From an uncultured Clostridium sp. (GTDB lineage: Bacteria > Bacillota > Clostridia > Clostridiales > Clostridiaceae), in NCBI GenBank assembly GCA_934746785.1, contig CAKVFO010000142.1:1-8397 (forward strand): DNA of 8,397 bases, in the 5' to 3' direction. Under the pieces are notes generated by a model. That model saw only the letters and a program-made list of their open reading frames with translations, ran no database searches and was not told the DNA's origin. How positions within the stretch are numbered: the stretch's first letter is position 1; the number at the start of each line of letters is the position of its first letter. Shown here piece by piece: positions 1 to 6,685 of this stretch. A program made the position numbers and the translations under genes.

Positions 1-9
1 ATGAAGGAA

Positions 10-40
10 CAAATTCTAAATCGCAGGCTCTTAGAATTTG
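10..40. repeat. Perfect 10-bp inverted repeat (hairpin)
   Basis: CAAATTCTAA at 10-19 is the exact reverse complement of TTAGAATTTG at 31-40, leaving an 11-base loop that is GC-richer than its surroundings. There is no T-run after it on the plus strand, so it is not a textbook terminator. It is the first of three inverted repeats packed into 1-132, which may be one structured element. Function is unknown. Confidence 0.6.
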
Positions 41-68
41 GAATGGAATTTATATTTTAATTACAAAT

Positions 69-106
69 TTTATGAGGGGGGCTTGTCCGCCCCAGCACCC
101 CATAAA
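69..106. other. GC-rich compound hairpin, possible structured RNA or dispersed repeat element
   Basis: This stretch is far richer in G and C than anything else in the window. An inner stem GGGC/GCCC (79-82 with 89-92, six-base loop) sits on an outer stem in which 69-74 pairs with 101-106. A bulged A75 follows, then GGG 76-78 pairs with CCC 98-100; bases 93-97 bulge out. A GC-rich island in an AT-rich intergenic region is typical of structured noncoding RNA or of a dispersed repeat, but I cannot assign a family. No clear U-tract follows on either strand, which argues against a simple terminator. Confidence 0.4.
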
Positions 107-112
107 TTCAAA

Positions 113-132
113 GAAACTCTTTTAAGAGTTTC
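113..132. repeat. 9-bp palindrome-like inverted repeat
   Basis: GAAACTCTT at 113-121 is the reverse complement of AAGAGTTTC at 124-132, with only two bases between the arms. As RNA it would form an eight-pair stem with a tight loop; as DNA it could be a dyad protein-binding site. It directly follows the GC-rich hairpin and may belong to the same element. Confidence 0.5.
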
Positions 133-143
133 AACCTTAATTG

Positions 144-246
144 CTGCATTCTAAGTTCACATTCAAAACAGAAAACCTTCCAAGAGAAATATACTACCTC
201 TAAGAGAAAATCCCACTACTGCATTCTCTCTCAATAAAAATATACT
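144..246. repeat. Two diverged copies of a short direct-repeat block
   Basis: CTGCATTCT occurs at 144-152 and 219-227. Each copy is followed downstream by AAATATACT, at 187-195 and 238-246, then by a short C-rich run. The spacing between the two motifs differs (34 versus 10 bases), so the copies have diverged by insertion or deletion. The rest of 133-280 shows no gene, tRNA or strong terminator on either strand. Confidence 0.35.
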
Positions 247-280
247 CCCAAGGAAGTTATACTTAATATAAAGTAAGCTC

Positions 281-883
281 TTAAAGAAGAATTACAATAA
301 GCCCTTGAATAAGACCTATGAAGAATCCAAGGAAAAGTCCTAAGATCTCTATATGTTTAAGTTCTGACTTAGCAACTGAAATGATTATTCTTTCAAGTTC
401 AGCTAAATCAAGTTCGTTAATTTTATCTTCAACTATTTTCTGAATATCAACCTTTTCTTTTAAAGTTCTTATAGCATCTTGTCCAATATCATTGATAGCA
501 GGTTCTACAGATTCGTCTACTATCTTTTCAATATAAGGAGAAGCCATCATTCTAAAAGGTGCAGGAATAAAAGTTATTTTTTCTTCAATTATAGATTTTA
601 TCTTATCTTTAATATTCATAATCATAACTTGCTTGTCATCGTCACTTAAAGAATTTTCAATTAAATCATCAATAGATAATAGTTCTGTTGAAATAACTTT
701 ACCGATATTTTCAGCAATTTCTGTTTTTCTCTTTGGTATAAGTCCAAGTATTTCAATATTTAATACTGGTATCTTTATAGGATTTAGAGGTCTAAATAAT
801 AATTTAATTGCAAGGATATTTGTAATCCATCCTATTATACCTCCAACAAGTGCTAATAATAAAACTAATATAATGTTATTCAT
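281..883 (-). CDS. DUF445 family membrane protein
   Basis: A 200-residue protein of the DUF445 family, to which B. subtilis YheB belongs; its biochemical role is not established. The N-terminal hydrophobic segment (about residues 2-25) runs into the family signature GWITNILAIKLLFRP (about 19-33), followed by GLIPKRKTEIAENIG. A charged helical middle section of about 130 residues follows, and the protein ends in a second hydrophobic segment rich in Gly, Leu and Ile. This suggests two membrane anchors with the helical body between them. It is about half the length of YheB (roughly 375 residues) but has both termini expected of the short form, so I see no truncation. The start at 881-883 is chosen because AGGAGG (890-895, minus strand) lies six bases upstream. 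A frame extension to 1006 has no comparable site and does not resemble the family. The gene is divergent from pyruvate carboxylase; no clear terminator was found to its left. Confidence 0.85.
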   Translation of the reverse strand: MNNIILVLLLALVGGIIGWITNILAIKLLFRPLNPIKIPVLNIEILGLIPKRKTEIAENIGKVISTELLSIDDLIENSLSDDDKQVMIMNIKDKIKSIIEEKITFIPAPFRMMASPYIEKIVDESVEPAINDIGQDAIRTLKEKVDIQKIVEDKINELDLAELERIIISVAKSELKHIEILGLFLGFFIGLIQGLIVILL

Positions 884-917
884 AAATTTCCTCCTAATGT
901 TTTTTACTATAAAAGAC

Positions 918-946
918 ATTTTACAATTTTCATGTATATAATGCAA
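918..946 (-). promoter_or_regulatory. Sigma-A-type promoter for the DUF445 gene
   Basis: On the minus strand a -35 box TTGCAT (941-946) and a -10 box TAAAAT (918-923) are separated by exactly 17 bases. Transcription would start near 911, giving a leader of roughly 28 bases that contains the AGGAGG ribosome binding site. Position and spacing fit well, but single-promoter calls in AT-rich DNA are uncertain. Confidence 0.5.
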
Positions 947-1044
947 GTTTCCGTAAAATATAATAGGTAGAAGTATATTCAGATTGTAAAAACACGGACA
1001 AATCATATAAAAATAATTTTAATATATGTATTTTTATTTATTTA

Positions 1045-1053
1045 TGATATAAT
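1045..1053 (+). promoter_or_regulatory. Extended -10 promoter for pyruvate carboxylase
   Basis: TGATATAAT combines a consensus -10 box TATAAT (1048-1053) with the TGn extension. No good -35 hexamer is present about 17 bases upstream, which an extended -10 can tolerate. Transcription would start near 1060, leaving a leader of about 45 bases with no obvious riboswitch or attenuator before the AGGAG at 1089-1093. Confidence 0.55.
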
Positions 1054-1103
1054 CTTTTCAAAGAAAGTTTTAAAAATACATAAGAATTAGGAGCGTGAAG
1101 AGT

Positions 1104-4100
1104 TTGGGGCGTAAATTTAAAAGAGTACTTGTAGCAAATAGAGGAGAAATAGCTATAAGAATAATTAGAGCATGTCATGAACTAGGGATGAGAACTGTAG
1201 CAATTTATTCAGAAGAAGATAAAAGGTCCCTGTTTAGAACTAAAGCTCATGAAGCGTATTTAATAGGTAAGAATAAAGGACCAGTTGAAGCTTACTTAAA
1301 TATTGATGAAATAATTGATTTAGCATTAAAAAAACATGTAGATGCTATCCATCCAGGTTATGGATTCTTATCTGAAAATCCTGAGTTTGCTAGAAGATGT
1401 CAAGAAGCTGGTATAGAATTTATAGGACCAACAGCTGAAATGATGGAGCAATTAGGAGATAAGATTAAATCTAAAATAGTTGCTGAAAGAGCAGGTGTTA
1501 AAGTAATTCCTGGTGTTGAAGAAGCTATTCAATCTGAAGAAGATGCTTTGAAAATAGCTAGAGAATGTGGATATCCTGTAATGATTAAAGCTGCAGCCGG
1601 CGGCGGTGGCAGAGGTATGAGAATCGTAAGAAGCGAAGAAGAACTTTTACCTTCTTATAGAAATGCTAAGAGTGAAGCTAAAAAGGCTTTTGGTAATGAT
1701 GATATGTTCATTGAAAAATATATAGAAGGTCCAAAGCATATTGAAGTACAAATCTTAGGAGATAAGTATGGAAATATTGTTCATCTTTATGAAAGAGACT
1801 GTTCAATTCAAAGAAGACATCAAAAGGTAATTGAAATAGCACCATCATTAGTTTTAACTGATGAAAAGAGAAAAGAAATCTGTGAAGATGCTATAAAGAT
1901 TGCTAAAGAAGTTGGTTATAGAGGAGCAGGTACTTTAGAATTCTTAGTAGATAAAAATTTTAATCACTATTTCATAGAAATGAACCCTAGAGTTCAGGTT
2001 GAACATACTATAACTGAAATGATAACTGGAGTTGATATAGTTCAAAGCCAGATATTAATTGCAGAAGGTTATAGATTAGATTCACAAGAAATAAACTTAA
2101 AGCAGGATGAAATAGATCCAAGAGGTTATGCTATTCAATGTAGAATAACTACAGAAGATCCATCCAATAATTTCTCACCAGATACAGGTAAAATTGATGT
2201 TTATAGAACATCTTCAGGTTTTGGTATAAGACTTGATGGTGGTAACGGATTCTCAGGTTCTATTATAAGTCCTTATTATGATAGTCTTCTTGTTAAAACT
2301 ACTGCATACTCAAGAACTTTTGAAGATGCTGTAAGAAAAGCAATAAGAGCTATCAAGGAAAGTAATATAACAGGAGTTAAAACAAATGTTGATTTCCTTA
2401 TCAATGTATTAAATAATGAAGAATTTAGGAAGGGTACTTGTGATACAAACTTTATCTCAGATAACCCACAACTTTTTGATATAAAACCTAAGAGTGATGA
2501 AGAACAAAGAATTTTAAGATACTTAGGTGAAAAAATAGTAAATGAAACTAAGGGAATAAAGAAGGAATATGATATTCCAAAGGTTCCTAAGGTTTTAGGT
2601 GTAGATGGTTTAAGAGGAACTAAACAAATATTAGATGAACAAGGTCCAGAAGGAATTGTTAAATTTATAAAGGATCAAAACAAGTTACTTTTAACTGATA
2701 CAACTATGAGAGATGCACAGCAAAGCTTAATGGCTACAAGAGTTAGAAGCCGTGATATGATAAGTATTGCAGAGGCTACTGCATATTATGGAAAGGATCT
2801 TTTCTCACTAGAAATGTGGGGAGGAGCTACCTTTGATACTGCTTATAGATTCTTAAAGGAATCACCATGGCAAAGATTAGAGGAACTTAGAAAGAGAATT
2901 CCTAATGTAATGTTCCAAATGCTTATTAGAGGGGCTAATGGTGTAGGATATAAGAACTACCCAGATAATGTTATAAGAAGATTTGTTAAGGAAGCAGCAG
3001 ATAGTGGAATAGATGTATTTAGAATCTTTGACTCATTAAACTGGTTAAAGGGTATAGAAGTTTCTTTAGACGAAGTATTAAAGAACAACAAAGTAGCAGA
3101 AGTTGCTCTTTGCTATACTGGTGATATCTTAGATGAAAGCAGAGATAAATATTCACTTGATTACTATGTTAGAAAAGCTAAAGAAATTGAAAAAATGGGA
3201 GCTCATATCTTAGGAATTAAGGATATGTCAGCCTTATTAAAACCTTATGCAGCGAAAAAGCTTATAACTGCATTAAAGAATGAAATTTCAATTCCAATAC
3301 ACCTTCATACACATGATACAACAGGTAATGGTGTAGCTACAGCTTTAATGGCAGCTGATGCTGGTGTTGATATTATTGATACAACATTTAACAGTATGTC
3401 AGGACTTACAAGTCAGCCAGCTTTAAACTCTATAGTTGCAGCTCTTGAAAATACTGATAGAGAAACAGGTATAGATTTAAGTGGAATTCAAAAGCTAGAT
3501 AATTACTGGCAGGCAGTAAGACCAGTTTACTCAGGCTTCGAATCAGACCTTAAGTCAGGTAGTGCTGAAATTTATAAATATGAAATTCCAGGAGGCCAAT
3601 ATTCTAACCTTAAACCACAGGTTGAAAGTTTTGGATTAGGACATAGATTTAATGATGTTAAGAAGATGTATAGAAAGGTTAACTTAATGCTTGGAGACAT
3701 CATTAAGGTTACTCCATCATCTAAGATGGTTGGAGACTTAGCAATCTTCATGGTTCAAAATGACTTAACACCTGAAAATATTTATGAAAAGGGTCAAAAC
3801 CTTGCTTTCCCTGATTCAGTTGTAACATACTTTAAGGGAATGATGGGGCAGCCTGAAGGAGGATTTCCAAAAGAACTTCAAAAGATAGTTTTAAAGGGTG
3901 AAGAACCTATAACATGCAGACCAGGTGAACTTTTACCGGATGAAGATTTCACTAAGATTGAAGAATACTTAAAAGAAAAGTATAGATTTGATCCAACTAA
4001 CAAACAATTATTAAGCTATGCTTTATATCCAGATGTTTATGAAAATTACATCAAGTATCATAGAGAATATGGTAACTTAAGCAGAATGACAAGTGATGTA

Positions 4101-4541
4101 TTCTTCCATGGTTTAAGAGAAGGAGAAACTTGTGAAATTGATGTAGCAGAAGGAAGAACAATGATTGTTCAGCTTAATGAAATAGGTAAGGTTGATGAAG
4201 AAGGTTATAGAACATTAAACTTTGAAATCAATGGTAACAGAAGAGAAATCAAGATTAAGGATAAGCTTGAAGTTAACCACCTTTCTAAGTCATCAAGCAA
4301 TGTTATGAAAATGGCAGATAGTGATAATGAAAAGGAAATAGGAGCAGCTATTCCAGGTAGTGTAATTAAAGTTCTTGTAAAAGAAGGAGATACTGTTAAG
4401 GAAAATGACAGCCTTATGATTATTGAAGCTATGAAGATGGAAACAAATATAACAGCTTCATGTGATGGTGTTGTTGAACATGTTCTTGTAAAAGAAGGAG
4501 AACAAGTTAAGACAGGACAATTACTTTTAACATTGGAATAA
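1104..4541 (+). CDS. pyc: Pyruvate carboxylase
   Basis: Biotin-dependent cytoplasmic enzyme that makes oxaloacetate from pyruvate, bicarbonate and ATP, the anaplerotic entry to aspartate- and glutamate-family synthesis. All domains are present in one chain of 1145 residues, normal for single-chain bacterial enzymes. The biotin carboxylase domain (about 1-455) opens with KRVLVANRGEIAIRI, carries the ATP-grasp glycine loop AAAGGGGRGM (163-172) and has the EMNPRVQVEH motif. The carboxyltransferase domain (about 525-800) has DTTMRDAQQS with metal-binding Asp537, the carboxylatable lysine candidate Lys706 in GIKDM, and HLHTHD (733-738). A linker and tetramerisation region follows. The C-terminal biotinyl domain (from about 1078) holds the biotin lysine Lys1111 in EAMKME, 34 residues from the end. 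I prefer the TTG at 1104 because AGGAG (1089-1093) is ten bases upstream; the in-frame GTG at 1095 is only one base from it. The gene is monocistronic, ending at a hairpin. Confidence 0.97.
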   Translation: MGRKFKRVLVANRGEIAIRIIRACHELGMRTVAIYSEEDKRSLFRTKAHEAYLIGKNKGPVEAYLNIDEIIDLALKKHVDAIHPGYGFLSENPEFARRCQEAGIEFIGPTAEMMEQLGDKIKSKIVAERAGVKVIPGVEEAIQSEEDALKIARECGYPVMIKAAAGGGGRGMRIVRSEEELLPSYRNAKSEAKKAFGNDDMFIEKYIEGPKHIEVQILGDKYGNIVHLYERDCSIQRRHQKVIEIAPSLVLTDEKRKEICEDAIKIAKEVGYRGAGTLEFLVDKNFNHYFIEMNPRVQVEHTITEMITGVDIVQSQILIAEGYRLDSQEINLKQDEIDPRGYAIQCRITTEDPSNNFSPDTGKIDVYRTSSGFGIRLDGGNGFSGSIISPYYDSLLVKTTAYSRTFEDAVRKAIRAIKESNITGVKTNVDFLINVLNNEEFRKGTCDTNFISDNPQLFDIKPKSDEEQRILRYLGEKIVNETKGIKKEYDIPKVPKVLGVDGLRGTKQILDEQGPEGIVKFIKDQNKLLLTDTTMRDAQQSLMATRVRSRDMISIAEATAYYGKDLFSLEMWGGATFDTAYRFLKESPWQRLEELRKRIPNVMFQMLIRGANGVGYKNYPDNVIRRFVKEAADSGIDVFRIFDSLNWLKGIEVSLDEVLKNNKVAEVALCYTGDILDESRDKYSLDYYVRKAKEIEKMGAHILGIKDMSALLKPYAAKKLITALKNEISIPIHLHTHDTTGNGVATALMAADAGVDIIDTTFNSMSGLTSQPALNSIVAALENTDRETGIDLSGIQKLDNYWQAVRPVYSGFESDLKSGSAEIYKYEIPGGQYSNLKPQVESFGLGHRFNDVKKMYRKVNLMLGDIIKVTPSSKMVGDLAIFMVQNDLTPENIYEKGQNLAFPDSVVTYFKGMMGQPEGGFPKELQKIVLKGEEPITCRPGELLPDEDFTKIEEYLKEKYRFDPTNKQLLSYALYPDVYENYIKYHREYGNLSRMTSDVFFHGLREGETCEIDVAEGRTMIVQLNEIGKVDEEGYRTLNFEINGNRREIKIKDKLEVNHLSKSSSNVMKMADSDNEKEIGAAIPGSVIKVLVKEGDTVKENDSLMIIEAMKMETNITASCDGVVEHVLVKEGEQVKTGQLLLTLE

Positions 4542-4555
4542 AATATTAGATTAAT

Positions 4556-4598
4556 AGCAGAAGATTACAGCAGCAGTTGATAATCTTCTGCTTTATCT
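4556..4598 (+). terminator. Hairpin terminator after pyruvate carboxylase
   Basis: AGCAGAAGATTA (4556-4567) and TAATCTTCTGCT (4581-4592) form a perfect 12-bp stem with a 13-base loop, 14 bases after the stop codon. The T-run behind it is weak (TTTATCTAT), so termination may be leaky and some transcripts may continue into the thioesterase gene. Confidence 0.75.
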
Positions 4599-4609
4599 AT
4601 ATAAGAAGG

Positions 4610-4615
4610 TATAAT
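4610..4615 (+). promoter_or_regulatory. Possible -10 box for the thioesterase-CPBP unit
   Basis: A consensus TATAAT lies 44 bases before the thioesterase start and just past the preceding hairpin, which is the expected place for a promoter. No convincing -35 box is found at 16-18 bases upstream, since that position falls in the 3' arm of the hairpin. The call rests on the -10 match and position only. Confidence 0.35.
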
Positions 4616-4659
4616 GTATTTTAGAGGCATGCATAGATATTATAAAGGAGTGAATGGAA

Positions 4660-5355
4660 GTGAAAAATATAAAGTTATTTTGTATACCTCATGCAGGGGG
4701 ATCAGCTGCTGTTTATAGCAGATGGAAAAAGTATTTAGATTCAAGTATTGAACTTATACCAGTTGAACTTTCGGGAAGAGGAAGAAGAATAGGAGAAAAG
4801 CTTTATGATTCTTTAGAGGAAGCCATAGATGATGTAACCAATTTTATTGAAGATAATATAGAGGAAGAAGAATATATGATTTATGGTCATAGTATGGGAT
4901 GTGCTATTGCATATGAAGTGGCTTGTAATCTTTTAGAGAAAGGATATAAAATGCCAGCTAATTTATTTTTGTCTGGAAGAGAATGTCCTTTTATAGAAAG
5001 TAATGAAGAAAAAGTATATAACTTAAATGATGAGGATTTTGCAAAGGCAGTAATAGAACTTGGAGGTACACCTAAGGAAGTATTTGAAAACCAGGATCTT
5101 AAGAATTTATTTGTCCCAATATTAAGGGCAGACTATAGGAACATAGAAACCTTTGAGCCAATTAATAAAGATACAATTCTTCCAGTTAATATTACTGTGT
5201 TAAATGGAAAGGAAGACTCTATAACAGAAGAGCAGAAAGAGGGCTGGAGAAAGCTTACAAGCAAAGAATTTAGAAGATATGATTTTGATGGAGGGCATTT
5301 CTTTTTACATGAAACACCAGAGAAAGTAGTGAAGGTTATAAATGAAAGTTTGTAA
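4660..5355 (+). CDS. Type II (external) thioesterase, alpha/beta hydrolase
   Basis: A 231-residue member of the GrsT/SrfAD-like thioesterase family. Known members clear misprimed or stalled acyl groups from carrier proteins of nonribosomal peptide and polyketide synthases. The sequence shows the N-terminal oxyanion-side motif PHAGGSA (10-16), ELSGRGRR (36-43), the nucleophile elbow GHSMG with Ser78, and the likely acid Asp186 in GKEDS. The catalytic His is His213 in GGHFF. The triad is complete and length is normal, so it should be active. I place the start at GTG 4660, nine bases after AAAGGAG (4644-4650); the ATG at 4654 is only three bases from that site. The reading frame overlaps the next gene by 14 bases. 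No synthase or carrier protein is in the window, so the partner is unknown; it could be encoded elsewhere, or the gene could be repurposed. Confidence 0.88.
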   Translation: MKNIKLFCIPHAGGSAAVYSRWKKYLDSSIELIPVELSGRGRRIGEKLYDSLEEAIDDVTNFIEDNIEEEEYMIYGHSMGCAIAYEVACNLLEKGYKMPANLFLSGRECPFIESNEEKVYNLNDEDFAKAVIELGGTPKEVFENQDLKNLFVPILRADYRNIETFEPINKDTILPVNITVLNGKEDSITEEQKEGWRKLTSKEFRRYDFDGGHFFLHETPEKVVKVINESL

Positions 5356-6154
5356 ATTTATAAAAGAAAATAAAGTATTATCAGCAGTATTATTAGTTAT
5401 TATTTCTATATTGATAACAATGATTCCTATAAGAGGATATATAGAAGAAAGTGTTGGTTATCCCAATGCACTATTATTAGAACCTTTATTGTTACAAGGC
5501 GTGCTGCTTATAATAAGCTGTTTAATTTTAAAGGCTTTTGGAGATAATGATTTCTTAGGATTAAAGTTTCAAAATAAAGTAAAAGATATTTATGTTATTT
5601 GGCCTTTAATTCTATTTTTAATTATGTCAGCAGCGGGAAGTATAAATTATATAGGAAGTATAGAAGCTGATTATAAAACTATTATTTTATATATAATAAC
5701 ATTTATTGTAGCAGGATGCTTTGAAGAATTTATGCTAAGGGGTGTAGCCTTAAGAGTGTTTATTGATAGATATGGAGAAAACAAAAATGGTATTATTAAA
5801 GCAGTAATAATAGGTAATTTAGTATTTACTTTATGCTGTTTAAATATGTATTTCTTAGGACAACTTGATATTTTAACTACAGTTTTTAAGATGTTTAATA
5901 TGTTTTGTCTTGGTGTTCTTTATAGTGCTGTATTTTTAAGAACAAAAAGTATATGGGTTACAGTTATTATACATTCTTTAATTGAACTTGCAGGAAGTGT
6001 ACAGGCACTAACAATGACATCAAAGGAAAGCTATGATAATTTAATAGGATCAACTTCTGTAACAATAGAAATGGCAGTGCCGGTTATTATAATGTCTGCG
6101 GCTTTATTATTTATAGGATTATTTTTTTTAAAAGGAATAGAGCAAAATAAATAG
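5342..6154 (+). CDS. CPBP-family intramembrane protease-like membrane protein
   Basis: A 270-residue polytopic membrane protein with about seven or eight hydrophobic segments. It resembles the CPBP/Abi family of intramembrane glutamic-type proteases (relatives of Rce1), which in Firmicutes often accompany bacteriocin loci as immunity or processing factors. Motif 1, EExxxR, is intact (EEFMLR, Glu128, Glu129, Arg133). Motif 2, normally FxxxH, reads VFTLCCLN (161-168), so the expected His is replaced by Cys. Motif 3 retains His211 in HSLIE, with Glu where Asp or Asn is usual. It may therefore have lost or altered catalysis. Its ATG lies inside the end of the thioesterase gene (14-base overlap, GAAGG at 5331-5335), implying translational coupling. 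A strong terminator follows. An immunity role for the peptide encoded downstream is only inference. Confidence 0.78.
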   Translation: MKVCKFIKENKVLSAVLLVIISILITMIPIRGYIEESVGYPNALLLEPLLLQGVLLIISCLILKAFGDNDFLGLKFQNKVKDIYVIWPLILFLIMSAAGSINYIGSIEADYKTIILYIITFIVAGCFEEFMLRGVALRVFIDRYGENKNGIIKAVIIGNLVFTLCCLNMYFLGQLDILTTVFKMFNMFCLGVLYSAVFLRTKSIWVTVIIHSLIELAGSVQALTMTSKESYDNLIGSTSVTIEMAVPVIIMSAALLFIGLFFLKGIEQNK

Positions 6155-6206
6155 AAAAGGCTGTATTATTAAATAAAGTGATAAATTAAATAAGTTATAT
6201 AAAATA

Positions 6207-6258
6207 GGTGAACGTCCTTTAAAATTCGTGTTTTTATAGGGATGTTCACCTTTTATTA
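6207..6258 (+). terminator. Rho-independent terminator after the thioesterase-CPBP unit
   Basis: GGTGAACGTCC (6207-6217) pairs with GGATGTTCACC (6240-6250) over 11 bp with one G-U pair. The loop has 22 bases and is followed by TTTTATTA. It lies about 50 bases past the CPBP stop. The minus strand also has a T-rich tail past the hairpin, so it may work in both directions. It separates the thioesterase-CPBP unit from the peptide gene. The remaining bases of 6155-6440 contain no gene; 6308-6356 is a run of A- and T-tracts with only imperfect pairing. Confidence 0.85.
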
Positions 6259-6356
6259 ATCATCTATATTACTAATCTGAATTTCCTCTATTTATTTACA
6301 ATGCAAAGAGATTAAAAAAAACTACTTAAGAAAAAGTATTTATAGAGTTTTTTTTG

Positions 6357-6385
6357 TTGAAAATATACCGTAGATGTAATAATAT
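6357..6385 (+). promoter_or_regulatory. Promoter of the peptide-ABC operon
   Basis: TTGAAA (6357-6362) and TAATAT (6380-6385) are separated by exactly 17 bases, a good match to the vegetative consensus. Transcription would start near 6392, giving a leader of about 50 bases before the peptide start. No hairpin terminator is seen between the peptide gene and the ATPase gene, so the three downstream genes can share this transcript. Confidence 0.6.
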
Positions 6386-6440
6386 TATTATGTAATTAAA
6401 AATTGGTAGAAATGGTATAAATAAAAGGTGGATGAATTAA

Positions 6441-6611
6441 GTGGAAAAAATGAATATTAACTTCGAAGATGAATTTGAAGGAGTAGAAATACTAGAATTA
6501 AACGAATCTAAAGCATTATCTGAAACTGCTGCATCAAGTGGTATAAGCTCATGTAACAGCTGTTCATGTTGTTTATCAACATCATGTTGCAGCGTTGGAT
6601 CAATATTCTAA
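6441..6611 (+). CDS. Putative thiopeptide (thiazolylpeptide-type) bacteriocin precursor
   Basis: A 56-residue peptide with the layout of a ribosomally made, heavily modified peptide precursor. Residues 1-28 are an acidic leader containing FEGVEILELNES. The segment ALSETAASSG (25-34) resembles the ALPETGASSG-like leader/core junction of thiazolylpeptide precursors as I recall the family. The core has six Cys (38, 41, 43, 44, 49, 50) and many Ser, with SCNSCSCCLSTSCC at 37-50 and a short tail ending in Phe56. If Ser37 is core position 1, Ser48 is position 12 and is followed by Cys, the register of lactazole. GTG 6441 is taken as start because AAAGGTGGA (6424-6432) lies eight bases upstream; ATG 6450 is the alternative, giving 53 residues. 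The ABC exporter follows 74 bases downstream. No modification enzyme is in the window. A linear azole-containing peptide or a lanthipeptide precursor are the main alternatives. Confidence 0.8.
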   Translation: MEKMNINFEDEFEGVEILELNESKALSETAASSGISSCNSCSCCLSTSCCSVGSIF

Positions 6612-6685
6612 TTTGCCAACATAATAAATGAAAGATTGATTGGGATTATTAATAAATAAGTTTAATAGAAGAAGAGAGGGAAAAT

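Noticed and set aside
1..60. A 19-codon frame beginning with ATG at base 1
   Set aside because: It overlaps a perfect inverted repeat, its upstream sequence is unseen, and it is too short to support as a gene.
633..941. A 102-codon plus-strand frame opposite the DUF445 gene
   Set aside because: It lies antisense to a recognisable gene, has no fitting ribosome binding site, and its hydrophobic product reflects the complementary strand of membrane-protein codons.
884..1006. N-terminal extension of the DUF445 frame by 41 residues
   Set aside because: The extension covers the promoter region and lacks a ribosome binding site, while AGGAGG sits six bases before the internal ATG where the family sequence begins.
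4654..4659. ATG 4654 as the thioesterase start
   Set aside because: It is only three bases from AAAGGAG, whereas GTG 4660 has a nine-base spacing; the difference is two residues, so it matters little.
6415..6420. TATAAA as the -10 box of the peptide gene
   Set aside because: It is so close to the ribosome binding site at 6424-6432 that the transcript would begin within it, and no suitable -35 box is present; the pair at 6357-6385 is better.
6441..6611. Streptolysin S / clostridiolysin-type cytolysin precursor
   Set aside because: Those cores, as I recall them, have long uninterrupted Cys runs and a different leader. Here the spaced Ser-Cys pattern and the ETAASSG junction fit thiazolylpeptides better, although a linear azole peptide is not excluded.
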